Source: Arion vulgaris (lineage: Eukaryota; Mollusca; Gastropoda; Stylommatophora; Arionidae). From it: a stretch of 64,000 nt of DNA. Positions 19,480 through 30,134 of the stretch are shown here, piece by piece (positions within the stretch are counted from its first letter, which is position 1; each line of letters begins with the position of its first letter). The notes under the pieces are model-generated. The model was not told where the DNA came from. It saw only the letters and a list, made by a program, of their open reading frames with translations, and searched no databases. The DNA lies in NCBI GenBank assembly GCA_020796225.1, contig CM036755.1:11799994-11863993 (forward strand). Reading direction: 5' to 3'. The position numbers and the translations under genes are program-made.

Positions 19480-20105
19480 TGTACTTACACTCTTGTACAC
19501 AAGCGAAACATGGACAGTGTATAGCAGACACGCAAGAAAACTAAATCACTTCCACACAAGCTGTCTATGCAGAATACTAAAAATAAACTGGCAGGACAAA
19601 ATTCCAGATAACGAAGTCCTCACAAGAGCAACAATCACAAGCGTCAACACCCTGTTGCAGAAGGCTCAAGTGAAACTCATCCCAAAACAATTTATGTATG
19701 GCGAGCTAGAAGGTGGCTGACGTTCTGCTGGTGGACCATAAAAAAACGCTTTAAAGACACTAATAAAGTATCTCTGAAATGCTTAGATATAGACACCACT
19801 GCTGTGAATCCCTGGCGCAAGATCGCCAAATGTGGCGCTGTAACAACACGAGAGGAACCCGCATAGTTGAGAATAATCGTGTTGTTGAGGCACAGAGAAA
19901 AGGAGCTGCGCGAAAAAACAGAACACACAACACCCACATGTCTAACTTTGATCATGTATGCCCCACCTGTGGTAGAGGATTATGTTCTAGGATTGAACTC
20001 TACAGTCATCTCGCACACACCAGAGAAGTACAACAGCACACGTCTGAGGCTGTTGTCATCATCGGTTGCGATGGGCGGCTATTATTATTATTATTATTAC
20101 TTATT
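19480..20105 (+). mobile_element. LINE RT/zinc-finger 3' fragment
   Basis: Reads S-E-T-W-T-V-Y-S-R-H-A-R-K-L-N-H-F-H, I-N-W-Q-D-K-I-P-D-N-E-V-L, a gap and frameshift, then a terminal zinc finger C-P-T-C-G-R-G-L-C...L-Y-S-H, and an (ATT)n tail (20080-20102). Same family as 340-1660. It ends about 60 bases before exon 8. Confidence 0.82.
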
Positions 20106-20163
20106 AGTCATCATCTGTTTCCTTTCTTCCTTTCAAGCCCTTACTTTTATTTATTTGTGACAG

Positions 20164-20286
20164 ATATAGACGAGTGTCTCATGAAGATACATAACTGCCA
20201 ACAACTGTGCAATAATACAGAAGGTTCATTTGTCTGCAGCTGTGAATCTGGGTTTGTTTTGGGACTTGATGGATACTCTTGTGAAG
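20164..20286 (+). CDS. Exon 8, calcium-binding EGF module
   Basis: Acceptor GACAG|AT and donor G|GTTTCA (weak); 41 codons, phase 1 to 1. Starts D-I-D-E-C; signature C-N-N-T-E-G-S-F-V-C-S-C; ends S-C-E-G. Confidence 0.9.
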
Positions 20287-20301
20287 GTTTCAATTTTATT
20301 G

Positions 20302-20644
20302 ATCTCTATATATCTCTATATATCTCTATATATCTCTATATATCTCTATATATCTCTATATATCTCTATATATATCTCTATATATATCTCTATATATCTC
20401 TATATATCTCTATATATCTCTATATATCTCTATATATCTCTATATATATCTCTATATATCTCTATATATATCTCTATATATATCTCTATATATCTCTATA
20501 TATATCTATATATATCTCTATATATCTCTATATATCTCTATATATCTCTATATATCTCTATATATATCTCTATATATCTCTATATATATCTCTATATATC
20601 TCTATTTATATCTCTATATATATCTCTATATATCTCTATATACA
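20302..20644. repeat. (TCTCTATATA)n array starting 15 bp after exon 8 donor
   Basis: About 343 bp of tctctatata units with 10- and 12-bp variants (extra ta). AT-rich and unstable-looking; all frames open. Confidence 0.93.
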
Positions 20645-20699
20645 CAGCTTTGTCGGTCATCATGGCACTAAAAAACGCAGCTAGAGCAGAGCTTAATAA

Positions 20700-21206
20700 G
20701 CGATCCTTGGTGTACTAGCAAACTCACTCAGGCGCACAATCGTGCGGTGGATCCCGTCACACTGCAATATAAGCGGAAACGAAGAGGCTAGCAAAGGCAG
20801 GTGGTCGACTGCTACAGACCGATCACGAGATCAGCTACGAGGAGACCAAAACAACCATCAGATGGCGATATAGAGAAAAGTTGTCGAAAGACCACCCTCA
20901 ACACAGCCTCGTCAGAGATGGATACTATGATCTATCCCGTAGCGAACAAGTTGTTATGATCCGCCTCCGTACCGGCCATAACAGACTTCCGGCCCATATG
21001 TTCAACAAATTTAAAATTGACACAACTAGACTGTGCCACTGTGAAAAGGCGGACATGACGGCAGAGCACATACTGCAAGACTGCCAGTTGCTAGCAGGCC
21101 TGAGAAACGAAACCTGGCCCGATAATACAGTTTCGCGAGAAGTTGTCCCTAAAGAGAACAGCAGAGTTCATGTAAGGGTCTGGTTTATCAGTCTAAGCGG
21201 GGATCT
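20700..21206 (+). mobile_element. I-clade-like LINE: RNase H end and C-terminal knuckle
   Basis: Reads W-I-P-S-H-C-N-I-S-G-N-E-E-A (end of an RNase H domain, about 20748-20790), then after a frame change Y-R-E-K-L-S-K-D-H, M-I-R-L-R-T-G-H-N-R-L and C-H-C-E-K-A-D-M-T-A-E-H-I-L-Q-D-C. It ends in a (GA)n run (21207-21236). Related copies are at 17540-17945 and 57430-57740. Confidence 0.85.
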
Positions 21207-21236
21207 AGAGAGAGAGAGAGAGAGAGAGAGAGACAC
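21207..21236. repeat. (GA)n microsatellite
   Basis: Perfect gagaga run followed by cacaca. Confidence 0.9.
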
Positions 21237-21299
21237 ACACATAGAGATACTGAATATAATGTTCCCTGCGATTTGATATGAAAGTCACCCTCAGTTGAC

Positions 21300-21480
21300 C
21301 TGAAAAATAAGCTATGGGGAAACCTGCGAAACACGTACAAACAAAGTACTATAGTTTTACAAAATACAGAAACAGTGACGATAAACAGTAACGTTTCGAC
21401 CAACACGGCCTTTATCAAGCAAACGAACAAACAGGAGTGACAAATTAAAATGAAACACAAATGGACGACCAAATACAAAC
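21300..21480. repeat. Interspersed repeat shared with 58040-58320
   Basis: aaacaaagtactatagtttt and cctttatcaagcaaacg are conserved in order at both sites. The family is not assigned. Confidence 0.65.
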
Positions 21481-21842
21481 GTATCAAGGAAAATCTCCTA
21501 TGGGAAACCTGACATACCTCATGCTGACTGCTCAGTTTGCGGTCCACATGGTATTAAGTGCATAACCAGAGATCGCAGATAAAGAATAAAGAAATTGTGA
21601 AGCAATTATTTTAAACATAGAACAAATTGTAGCTCACTTGATCTGATATCTGTCCAAGATATCCCCAATCACCCAATGTTGTTATTTTTAAATCCAGAAA
21701 AAAATGTGTGATTTACTTTGTCCAAGAACTGTTCCTAGAGTTATTAGTTTTAATCTTACCCTAAAACATAAGAAAAAATGTGGTTCACTTGATCTGGTAA
21801 TTTCCATAAAATTGTTAGTCTTAATCCAACCCCCTTATGTAG

Positions 21843-22200
21843 TTTCATCATTAAATAGTATGTCCTGGGTACAATTTTGCCACCCCAACAGTCCATCTGA
21901 ATTTCTATCTCCCAGATGTCCCGTCTTTGCAGCCGTCTTGTCCAAATCATCAATTACTTCCTGAAACCATCTTCTCGCTGGTTTTCCTCTTCGCCTCCTT
22001 GGTGGGTTTTCTCTTTCCATAAAGATCTTCTCCCACCATTCGTGTTTCTATTTATATGTCCAGCAAACATCACTTTTTTTCATTTTTATATGCAGCACTA
22101 GCAAGTTTTCTTGGATTTTGAGTTCTTTCTGAATAGATCTATTTGTTTCTGAATAGATCTATTTGTTTCTGAATAGATCTATTTGTTCTCTGTTCACAGA
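21843..22200 (-). mobile_element. LINE 3' fragment (minus strand)
   Basis: The minus strand carries R-R-R-G-K-P-A-R-R-W-F-Q-E and upstream RT text. The segment aatagatctatttgtttctg is triplicated at 22137-22190 (20-bp period), while it is single at 60210. Confidence 0.65.
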
Positions 22201-22221
22201 GCTCTCTACTGTAACTTATAT

Positions 22222-22250
22222 TATCTCTCTCTCTCTCTCTCTCTCTCTCG
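22222..22250. repeat. (CT)n microsatellite
   Basis: Perfect ctctct run. Confidence 0.9.
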
Positions 22251-22364
22251 CGATCACCGCCCAGACCGATGTACCAGATCTCCCAATAAATTCTATTCTT
22301 GTGGAAATCTGATTCATGAGGCCTTAGTATTAGTGTGTTTTACGTCACATCTTCAGCACCATTA

Positions 22365-22580
22365 GAGCTCTGGTGCTTATCCTTCGGCGATGTGTCCGAT
22401 TTCAGCTAGCGTTTATTTGGTTCGCTCTCCGTTCTCTAGCCATTTTGTGTTTTTTACGGTGTGGGGTAGCTAGACCCACGCCCAAACTCCTTAGTCGCCT
22501 CTTACGACATGCGTGGCATGTAACAATGGTTCTATTATTTACACCCCAATTTGGGCCCCGGTAACGACTCGGGCGTAACT
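22365..22580 (-). mobile_element. Retroelement 5' piece with gtcgtaagaggcgactaa (minus strand)
   Basis: The minus strand shares the motif of SINE A, but its surrounding text (gggcccaaattggggtgtaa, then ggagtttgggcgtgggtcta) is closer to the element starting at 63730. It may be the 5' end of the parent LINE of SINE A. Confidence 0.55.
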
Positions 22581-22609
22581 TATATACAAAAGCACATATT
22601 CGTTTTTCC

Positions 22610-22678
22610 CCTGCCTTGCTTAAATGTCCTGGCTTAAATGTCCTTGCTTAAATGTCCTTGCTTAAATGTCCTTGTTAA
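22610..22678. repeat. 14-bp minisatellite, about 4.5 copies
   Basis: Unit cttaaatgtccttg. Confidence 0.85.
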
Positions 22679-22744
22679 AAGTAGATTAAAATGTGAAATT
22701 ACTTACTTTTACCTCTTCCATGATGATTTTTTCAGCTTGGCTAA

Positions 22745-23190
22745 ACTATCTTATAACATATCTTATAAGAACAATTTTCTGGCCAACACTATGTTACCAG
22801 TGTCGAACATGGTCAATAACAGCAGCTAATGAACGGAAAAACGACAGATATGAGATGTCTTAGAAGATCTGCAGGTGTGACAATAGGAGACAAAATTAGA
22901 AGTGAAGAAATTAGAAGACTGGATGTGAAACCAATAAAAGAACAACAGATTAAATGGTTTGAAACACCTGGCAAGAATGCCCTGGTATCGCCTACCACAG
23001 AGAGCCACACTGAAAAATTATAACGAGTACAAAGAAAGAGGAAGACCACGCAAATGGAGTGACGTCATCAAGAACAGCCTTAAGAAAGTGAATAGCAGCT
23101 TACAAAATGCATTAGAATAAGCACACACACGGTCATTACATCCCCCCTAATACTTCTATAAAGAAGTAAATGGTGGAAGAGAAGAAGAAG
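22745..23190 (+). mobile_element. LINE RT C-terminal fragment
   Basis: Sister of 8109-8620: T-T-D-M-R-C-L-R-R-S-A-G-V-T-I-G-D-K-I-R, I-K-W-F-E..., G-R-P-R-K-W-S-D, and the same aagtaaatggtggaagagaa 3' end. Confidence 0.78.
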
Positions 23191-23199
23191 GTTAAACTA

Positions 23200-24118
23200 A
23201 ATCAGTACCACCTTGCTCTAGCAGACATATAATCATGAAAACTAAACAAGCTGTCCTACCTTATTCAAACAGTACCATCTTGCTCTAGCAGACATATAAT
23301 CATGAAAACTAAACAAGCTGTCCTACCTTGTTCAAACAGTACCACCTTGCTCTAGCAGACATATAATCATGAAAACTAAACAAGCTGTCTTACCTTGTTC
23401 AAACAGTACCACCTTGCTCTAGCAGACATATAATTATGAAAACTAAACAAGCTGTCTTACCTTGTTCAAACAGTACCACCTTGCTCTAGCAGACATATAA
23501 TTATGAAAACTAAACAAGCTGTCTTACCTTGTTCAAACAGTACCACCTTGCTCTAGCAGACATATAATTATGAAAACTAAACAAGCTGTCTTACCTTGTT
23601 CAAACAGTACCATCTTGCTCTAGCAGACATATAATCATGAAAACTAAACAAGCTGTCCTACCTTGTTCAAACAGTACCATCTTGCTCTAGCAGACATATA
23701 ATCATGAAAACTAAACAAGCTGTCCTACCTTGTTCAAACAGTACCACCTTGCTCTAGCAGACATATAATTATGAAAACTAAACAAGCTGTCCTACCTTGT
23801 TCAAACAGTACCACCTTGCTCTTAGTTAGTTAGTTAGTTTATTCCTTTCGAGCCAAAGGCGGCACATAGGGCAGAGGTTTTAGATCTCCATGTGATACGG
23901 TTCTTTGCTAGCACATTAATAGAACGATACACATTTAGACAAATCCTCTGTTTCCGAAATACTGGGGTTTTTACGATTGAGGAGTATTAGGCCTCAGATC
24001 AACCGACCGTAGCAAGTACGAAGAAAACAACACCTTCCATCTTGAAACTGGAACCGGAAAAAAACCTTGCTCTAGCAGACATATAATCATGAAAACTAAA
24101 CAAGCTGTCCTATCTTGT
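23200..24118. repeat. 68-bp minisatellite, about 9.5 copies, split by a LINE insertion
   Basis: Unit aacagtaccaccttgctcta + gcagacatataatcatgaaa + actaaacaagctgtcctacc + ttgttcaa. The array stops at 23822 and resumes in phase at 24064 after an inserted LINE fragment. Confidence 0.93.
23823..24063 (-). mobile_element. 5'-truncated LINE inserted in the 68-bp array, 10-bp target-site duplication
   Basis: Flanked by accttgctct at 23813-23822 and 24064-24073. The left end is a (TTAG)n tail; the text aaaggcggcacatagggcag matches the LINE at 51445-51802. Because the host array continues in phase, the duplication is a real insertion footprint. Confidence 0.85.
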
Positions 24119-24294
24119 TCAAATGAATCGCATGGATAAATCAAGAAAATAGCACTTGTAGTTACTGTCTGTAATTTCGCTTTTTGGATAGTGTTGGACA
24201 GGAGGGACATGCGACTGTGGAGTTTAATGACAGCATGGCTAGTGCAGTCGCTGCCAAACTGTTCAGGTTAAGATGTTTTCGTTATGCCCTCGAC

Positions 24295-24390
24295 AGAAAC
24301 AAAACGTATTGACCTTATCATGGATTGAACCCTGGTCGCCCACATGGGAGCCACGCTCTAACCCATTCGACCAGATGCTACATTCATTCA
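24295..24390 (-). mobile_element. tRNA-like SINE head (minus strand)
   Basis: The minus strand reads gaatgggttagagcgtggct (A-box-like), then ccagggttcaatccatg (B-box-like). Body and tail are not defined. Confidence 0.55.
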
Positions 24391-24489
24391 GCAAGACTCT
24401 CCATTACTTGGATAACCCACCAGATATTTGCCTGAATCTTCTTATCTTATCTTATCTTAACCACATTTGCCGTGAAGCACCGTGGGGAG

Positions 24490-24860
24490 AGTTAGTTTTT
24501 TATCTTGTGCCAGGTGTGATACGCTTGACGTTGTCAGTCCATGCTTTCGTAGGGACTCTGAGATGTTATCTATCCATCGTGTTCTTGGCCTGCCTCGTGC
24601 TCTGCGCCCTGAGTGTCGATTATTGTAGGCACGTGATGGTAGTAAATGTGGTTACATTATCATTAGATGGCCGAACCACTTGATTCTTTGCTTCTCGATG
24701 TACTGTATGCATGGTATAGTACCAACGATGCTTCTGATATTCTCGTTTCTCACTCTATCTCGCCTTGTAACGTTGACAGCTTTTCGTAGACATCTCATTT
24801 CACATGTTGTAATCTTTCTTTCTTGTGTCTTAGTCAGGGTCATGTTTGGCACTGATAGCA
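24490..24860 (-). mobile_element. LINE RT C-terminal fragment (T-C-E-M-R-C-L family, minus strand)
   Basis: The minus-strand frame 24652-24852 reads M-T-L-T-K-T-Q-E-R-K-I-T-T-C-E-M-R-C, E-K-Q-R-I-K-W-F-G-H-L-M-I-M, then decays. Confidence 0.8.
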
Positions 24861-25006
24861 GAGAGTTGGAATAAATATGCAGTTTATCAGTTGTCGTTTG
24901 ACTGCTATGTTAATGTTTGAATGTTTTAATAGTGGTGACAGTTGGTACTTTTTTTGAATTTGCTTGAATAAAATATATAAATGTATTTGGTTTTATTTAT
25001 TTATAG

Positions 25007-25132
25007 AAATTACCAGATGTGACCAACAAAATGGTGACTGTGCACAAGAATGTAAAACATATGAATCAGGAGAGATATATTGCAAATGTGCACAAGGTTA
25101 CATTCTCAACGGCGATGGAAAGACATGTGATG
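25007..25132 (+). CDS. Exon 9, EGF module lacking calcium-binding consensus
   Basis: Acceptor TTATAG|AA and donor G|GTAAAC; 42 codons, phase 1 to 1. It starts E-I-T-R-C instead of D-x-D-E-C, and the signature position is C-K-T-Y-E-S-G-E-I-Y-C-K-C, with Thr instead of Asn and one extra residue. Six cysteines and G-Y-I-L...T-C-D-G are kept, so it should fold as EGF but not bind calcium in the usual way. Confidence 0.92.
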
Positions 25133-25806
25133 GTAAACTTACTTGTAACTTATTATTAGTTACTGAACTTATGTCACAGTACTCCGGGCAGACCCACAGG
25201 TGCTCAGTCTCATTCAACATATGTCAAAGAATATGTATGTTGATGGTTCCTGTGTCTCGATGGTTAAACACACTCCTCTCACTGCCTCTCATTGATTCAA
25301 CATCAACATTAGTGTTCTCATCCAACAGTAGGTCGTCAAGAGACCAAAGAAAATCCCCCGTATCAGGTTCGTGCGGTATATTTTCTCAGTATGATGCAAG
25401 TTTTTGAAATGCCGACCTTAAATGTTGTTTCTTTAAAATAACCTTCAATTGTGATTTTGATTTCTCTACTTATGCCGCCCCCTTACGGCGCCGCCTGATG
25501 CGACCGCCTCTCTGTACCATAGCACGGGACGGCCCTGCCCCTTATCCTTCATAAACTCACCAACTACTCGTAATAACAACTAATTGAAAGAGACTTGCTA
25601 GAATGAACATATATTATTTATTGTCATGAATTCAATAATTCTGTAATTTTATCAAACTTGTAATTTCTGTTCCAACTTAATTTGTTGATATTCTCTTTAT
25701 GTCTATTTTTTTCTATAAATTTAGCAACAGTGTGATCAAAATTATAAATATTTATGTTGTTTTATATTTATGTTTGTAATTTATGCGTTTTTATTTTTTA
25801 TCATAG
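25133..25806 (+). other. Intron 9
   Basis: 674 bp, GT...AG, AT-rich toward the acceptor; no repeats recognised. Confidence 0.85.
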
Positions 25807-25938
25807 ACATAGACGAGTGTCAGATACTTAATGCAGGCTGTGTCCACGTCTGTATTAACCTTCCTGGGGAGTTCCAGTGCCAGTGTTTTACTAACTACCA
25901 GCTACGTAAAAATTCCAATAATTTCTTAACTTGTGAAC
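25807..25938 (+). CDS. Exon 10, calcium-binding EGF module
   Basis: Acceptor TCATAG|AC and donor C|GTAAGT; 44 codons, phase 1 to 1. Starts D-I-D-E-C; signature C-I-N-L-P-G-E-F-Q-C-Q-C; the C5-C6 loop is longer than in its neighbours (N-S-N-N-F-L-T-C-E). Last module of the cbEGF block. Confidence 0.93.
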
Positions 25939-26004
25939 GTAAGTTATCATGTTTATGATATCCTTTTTTTGTGTGTTTATCCTCTTCATTTATACTTATA
26001 TTTT

Positions 26005-26200
26005 TGTCGTCACACTGTTACCGGGTTATTTCCCAGTGTTGTGGTTTTCTGATTTTGACTTGCGCTGTTCTAGTGGCTTCGAGATAGTTATTTTTTCTTT
26101 TTTGACAGGGTTCTGGTATACCTTCTAACCATCTTTTTCGTGGTCTTCCTCTCATCTTCTTTCCTAATGTTCTGTTGTAGAAGACTGTACACAGCGAAGT
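26005..26200 (-). mobile_element. LINE 3' fragment (minus strand)
   Basis: Reverse complement of the cagaaaaccacaacactggg 3' end also seen at 5043-5150 and 59519-59770. Confidence 0.7.
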
Positions 26201-26254
26201 TTGGTTGTATTTTTATTAAGTGGCCTGGAATTCGGAGGAAAAACTGAAAATCTC

Positions 26255-26586
26255 AACCAATCAAGTGCCATGCCTGCCGGCGCAGGCGATCATGTCTCTC
26301 CACAACTCTCTCTCTCTCTCTCTCTCTCCGTGGTGCAGGTAATCAGTTCTGACATCAATCTCTTGTCGAACTTTGATGTCGGACCATCCAACATCTTCTC
26401 CCTCTGTCTTCCACGATCTCTCCTTCCCTGAATATTGTCAAAAAATGTTCTAAACCTTCTCTTCGCATTATATGCCCAAAGAGCATTGATTGTCTGATTG
26501 TTATTCTTTTGATAAGGTTTCTTTGTGTGCAGGCCTGATTTAAAATCTCATCATTTGTTTTCTTCGCTGTCCATTACAAATAGATC
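26255..26586 (-). mobile_element. RTE LINE, 5'-truncated copy (minus strand)
   Basis: Collinear with 34190-34505 of the full RTE element (caagtgccatgcctgccggc, tcttccacgatctctccttc, cttttgataaggtttctttg), with substitutions and an inserted (CT)n run at 26305-26327. Confidence 0.88.
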
Positions 26587-26679
26587 TACCCAGAGAGAAC
26601 TCAAAATCAAAATCAAATAAAAAAAAAAAAATCAAAGAAAACAAAATTCAAAGACAACTGGTTGATGTTACAGTTAGAT

Positions 26680-27050
26680 TCTCAGAAATAAACTCAGAAA
26701 TAAACTTAGAAATAAACTTAGAAATAAGCTCAGAAATAAACTTAGAAATAAACTTAGAAATAAACTTAGAAATAAACTTAGAAATAAACTTAGAAATAAA
26801 CTTAGAAATAAACTTAGAAATAAACTTAGAAATAACTTAGAATAAACTTGAAATAAACTTAGAAATCACTTAGAAATAAGCTTAGAAATAAACTTAGAAA
26901 TAAACTTAGAAATAAACTTAGAAATAAACTTAGAAATAAACTTAGAAATAAACTTAGAAATAAACTTAGAAATAAACTTAGAAATAAACTCAGAAATAAA
27001 CTCAGAAATAAACTCAGAAATAAACTCAGAAATAAACTCAGAAATAATAC
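26680..27050. repeat. 12-bp minisatellite, about 30 copies
   Basis: Unit cttagaaataaa, with ctcagaaataaa at both ends and a decayed patch at 26835-26875. Confidence 0.93.
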
Positions 27051-27222
27051 AGACAGTGAAAACCACTATTTATGAAGCGCACACACAAAAGCTTGTTCTA
27101 TAAATGTCTTATCCTAACACTGTGAGATAAAACAGGATTAGAGAAATGAAAAACAATGGAGTTTGTATTGAATGTTTCTTTCATATGAATATATCATTCC
27201 GTATTCCCTATTTCTTCTATAG

Positions 27223-27411
27223 CCATATGTCAGCCTGTATGTCAAAACAATGGAGTTTGTATTGGACCAAACAAATGTCTGTGTCATGCGGGATACTCAG
27301 GTGACATCTGTAGTCCTGTCTGCATGCCTCCTTGTGCCCATGATGGAGTCTGTCAGAGACATAACATGTGCATCTGTCCATCAGGTTGGACTGGAAGATT
27401 CTGCCACATTC
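27223..27411 (+). CDS. Exon 11, two short EGF modules
   Basis: Acceptor TCTATAG|CC and donor C|GTGAGT; 63 codons, phase 1 to 1. Two modules of pattern C-x3-C-x5-C-x5-C-x-C-x8-C, joined by S-P-V. This spacing (N-G-V-C, P-N-K-C-L-C, G-Y-S-G) is typical of WIF-1 and VWDE-type EGFs, not cbEGFs. It is the only exon with two modules, suggesting loss of an intron or an original pair. Confidence 0.93.
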
Positions 27412-27479
27412 GTGAGTAATAATGGTTTTGTGAATTGATAATCGAGAAGGCTGCAGTCAAACTACGTACCACTGACAAA

Positions 27480-27690
27480 CAAACTTTAAGGTCTTAGACT
27501 AGTGGCTCGGTTTCAAGTCCACAGTGAGTAGGAAATTTGTTCAGATGGTAACAACTCTTACTTCAACCCAGTCTCAATTAGGTACAAGAATAAGTGCTGG
27601 GAAGTAAAGGACGCTGGCGTAATGTTGGCCACATCCCTCATTGTGTGCCAACGTTCAATAAAAGATACAAGCATAAATTACTCTATATAC
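27480..27690 (+). mobile_element. SINE-like repeat shared with 37640-37835
   Basis: ggtttcaagtcc (B-box-like) is followed by ggaagtaaaggacgctggcg and gtgtgccaacgttcaataaa. The same order is seen at 37640-37835, where the tRNA-like head is clearer. Confidence 0.65.
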
Positions 27691-27705
27691 GACCTCGAGG
27701 TATCT

Positions 27706-27870
27706 TCTTCTTCTTCTTCTGCGTTCACCCGCTATGAATTCAGGCGTTAGTCATGATGCTTGGTATGATGCTTCTAACTGATTTTTGCTTGAATGCCTGC
27801 TTCTACCATGTGACTGGTGTCTCCCGACATACAGGCGAGCTTAGGCCGACTTCAGAGGTGCATACATCGA
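27706..27870 (-). mobile_element. SINE B copy (minus strand)
   Basis: cttcttcttct tail at the left, then gaattcaggc, tgatttttgcttgaa and gacttcagagg, collinear with 39596-39741 in the same orientation. No duplication found. Confidence 0.8.
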
Positions 27871-27984
27871 CGTATAAACAGGTTTCCTTTACTTTGTTAT
27901 TTACTTTCATTTTGTGAAAAGTCAATGTGTTGTTTTATGTTATCTTTGTTGTATTTATCCATCACTAGAGAATGCACGTAGCGA

Positions 27985-28712
27985 AACACGTCACATTAGC
28001 TTGCTACACTCTTTATTATTCTCTGTGCACACTCTTATCTTAACGAACACATCAAACACATTTGCTTGATACACTCTTTATTATTCTCTGTGCACACTCT
28101 TATCTTAACTAACACATCAAACACAGCTTGCTACACTCTTTATTATTCTCTGTGCTCACTCTTATCTTAACTAACACATCAAACACAGCTTGCTACACTC
28201 TTTATTATTCTCTGTGTCACTCTTATCTTAACTAACACATCAAACACAGCTTGCTACACTCTTTATTATTCTCTGTGCTCACTCTTATCTTAACGAACAC
28301 ATCAAACACATTTGCTTGATACACTCTTTATTATTCTCTGTGCACACTCTTATCTTAACTAACACATCAAACACAGCTTGCTACACTCTTTATTATTCTC
28401 TGTGCTCACTCTTATCTTAACTAACACATCAAACACAGCTTGCTACACTCTTTATTATTCTCTGTGTCACTCTTATCTTAACTAACACATCAAACACAGC
28501 TTGCTACACTCTTTATTATTCTCTGTGCTCACTCTTATCTTAACTAACACATCAAACACAGCTTGCTACACTCTTTATTATTCTCTGTGTCACTCTTATC
28601 TTAACTAACACATCAAACACATTAGCTTGCTACACTCTTTATTATTCTCTGTGCACACTCTTATCTTAACTAACACATCAAACACATTAGCTTGCTACAC
28701 TCTTTATTATTC
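27985..28712. repeat. 62-bp minisatellite, about 12 copies
   Basis: Unit gcttgctacactctttatta + ttctctgtgctcactcttat + cttaactaacacatcaaaca + ca. Variants (gcacac/gctcac/gtcac; aacgaac) recur in blocks: the stretch near 28060-28260 resembles 28310-28510, suggesting block duplication. Confidence 0.93.
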
Positions 28713-28964
28713 TTTCTTTCTTTTTCTGTTTATTTAGTTTGCTCATTTATTATCTGTTGTTTATTCACTTATATAGGGAAGTACCATGCCATGCTTCAGT
28801 ATTTATTGTTGGACCAAGTGTGTTGCAAATGTGAACCAGACCATGATTAAAAAAAGCCTGCTCACAGTTTGCCGCATTCATTATCCACATTGATTCCCTT
28901 CCTTGCCATCACTACTATATGTTCTATGTGTTTTGTAAGACTTCGATCAAATCCCAATTCTAGG

Positions 28965-29105
28965 TAGGGGGTCTCTGTGACTAAGTGGTTAAGCCCTTTG
29001 CCTTGTGAGTCGAAGGCCGTAGGTTCGAATCCGGGCCGCGCCGTTCTGTTCACGAGTGCATTCTAAGGATCTCTTTGTCTGAGATCTCTCCAACACCTCC
29101 CAACA
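28965..29105 (+). mobile_element. tRNA-like SINE (plus strand)
   Basis: gtctctgtgactaagtggtt (A-box-like) is followed by ggttcgaatcc (29022-29032, perfect B-box), then non-tRNA body. The cloverleaf 3' arm is not complementary to the 5' end in my reading, so it is not annotated as a tRNA gene. Confidence 0.65.
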
Positions 29106-29549
29106 TACAATTACAGTTAGCGTTGAAGTATTGACAATTCAGTTATTCAGAGAGAACAATGTCATTAGATTAAACTAATACTTCCACCTTCCTGCACCAG
29201 TTACTTATGCCGTCGAGTTCTACATTATGAAAAACAACTTTGTTGTTCTACATTATAAATTAAATTATGTTCTTTTTCTTCTTCTTCTTCTTCTTCACTT
29301 TTCAACTCACAATAGAGCACAGGTCTTCAACAAACTTCGTCCAGCTCTTCCTCTCCCTTGCCATCCCTTCCAATTATCTCCATGTTTTACCTATCCTTTT
29401 AATTTCAGCCTCCAGCTGTCTTCTCCAGGTCTGTTGGAAAGAGAAGGGGAAGACCTAGACAGACCTAGTTAGACAGACAGAAATTATTTTCTACATTATC
29501 AAAAATTGGGTTCTAAATTATTAAAAAAATTATGTTGTTCTACATTATC

Positions 29550-30025
29550 ATCATCATCAGGTGCCGTGCCGGCTGGCGTAAGCGATCATGGATCACCATA
29601 ACTCTCTGTCTCTGGTGTTTGCTATCATCTCAGATGTTGACGCTCTTCCGTGTCATGAAGTCAGGCTATCCAAAAATTTATCTCGCTGCCTTCCTCTGTC
29701 TCGTCTACCCTCGATTTTACCAGTTGTTACAATGTCTTCTAAACCTCCCTTTCTCATCACATGTCCGAAAAATGATGACTGCCTCTTTCTTATATTGATG
29801 ATAAGCTTTCCCATGACCTCATTCAACACCTCCACATTAGTCATTTTAGCAGCCCATGAGATTCTTATCATTCTTCTATAAAACCACATCTCTGTGAACC
29901 TCAGAGATTTTTCGATCTGTTTGTTAATTGTCCATGACTCGCATCCGTACGTCAGTATTGGTTCTATGTAGCACTGTACGACTCTCATTCTGATATCAAT
30001 TGACAATGTCTTGTTGTATAACAAA
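29550..30025 (-). mobile_element. RTE LINE, 5'-truncated copy (minus strand)
   Basis: The minus frame ending at 29653 reads [34 protein letters not shown] and G-R-R-D-R-G-R-Q-R, equivalent to the C-terminus of the 34187-37532 element. The tail is (GATGAT)n. Confidence 0.88.
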
Positions 30026-30134
30026 TTATATTGTTCTAACTTATTTATATTGTTCTAACTTATATTATAAATTACCTTGTACTAATTTTGCATATTTTTT
30101 CTTATTTTGTGAAATTCTAAAAATCAACAAAAAG

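Larger units (their letters stand above)
17130..20163 (+). other. Intron 7
   Basis: 3034 bp, GT...AG. Contains five LINE pieces, three short arrays, a repeat shared with 31430-31570 and a tRNA-like SINE. Nothing recognised at 18120-18380 and 18900-19055. Confidence 0.85.
20287..25006 (+). other. Intron 8
   Basis: 4720 bp, GT...AG. Contains a TCTCTATATA array, LINE pieces, a 68-bp array and a tRNA-like SINE. Nothing recognised at 21550-21840 and 24120-24290. Confidence 0.82.
25939..27222 (+). other. Intron 10
   Basis: 1284 bp, GT...AG, with two minus-strand LINE pieces and a 12-bp array. Confidence 0.85.
27412..30134 (+). other. Intron 11
   Basis: 2723 bp, GT...AG, with a weak pyrimidine tract at the 3' end. 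It contains tRNA-like SINEs, SINE B, a 62-bp array and an RTE fragment. Nothing recognised at 28720-28960. Confidence 0.82.

Noticed and set aside
20881..21276. Host cysteine-rich protein
   Set aside because: Matches the post-RNase-H region of an I-like LINE, with the RNase H end just upstream.
23200..23820. CRISPR-like appearance of regularly spaced repeats
   Set aside because: There are no unique spacers; whole 68-bp units are near identical. The genome is clearly eukaryotic.
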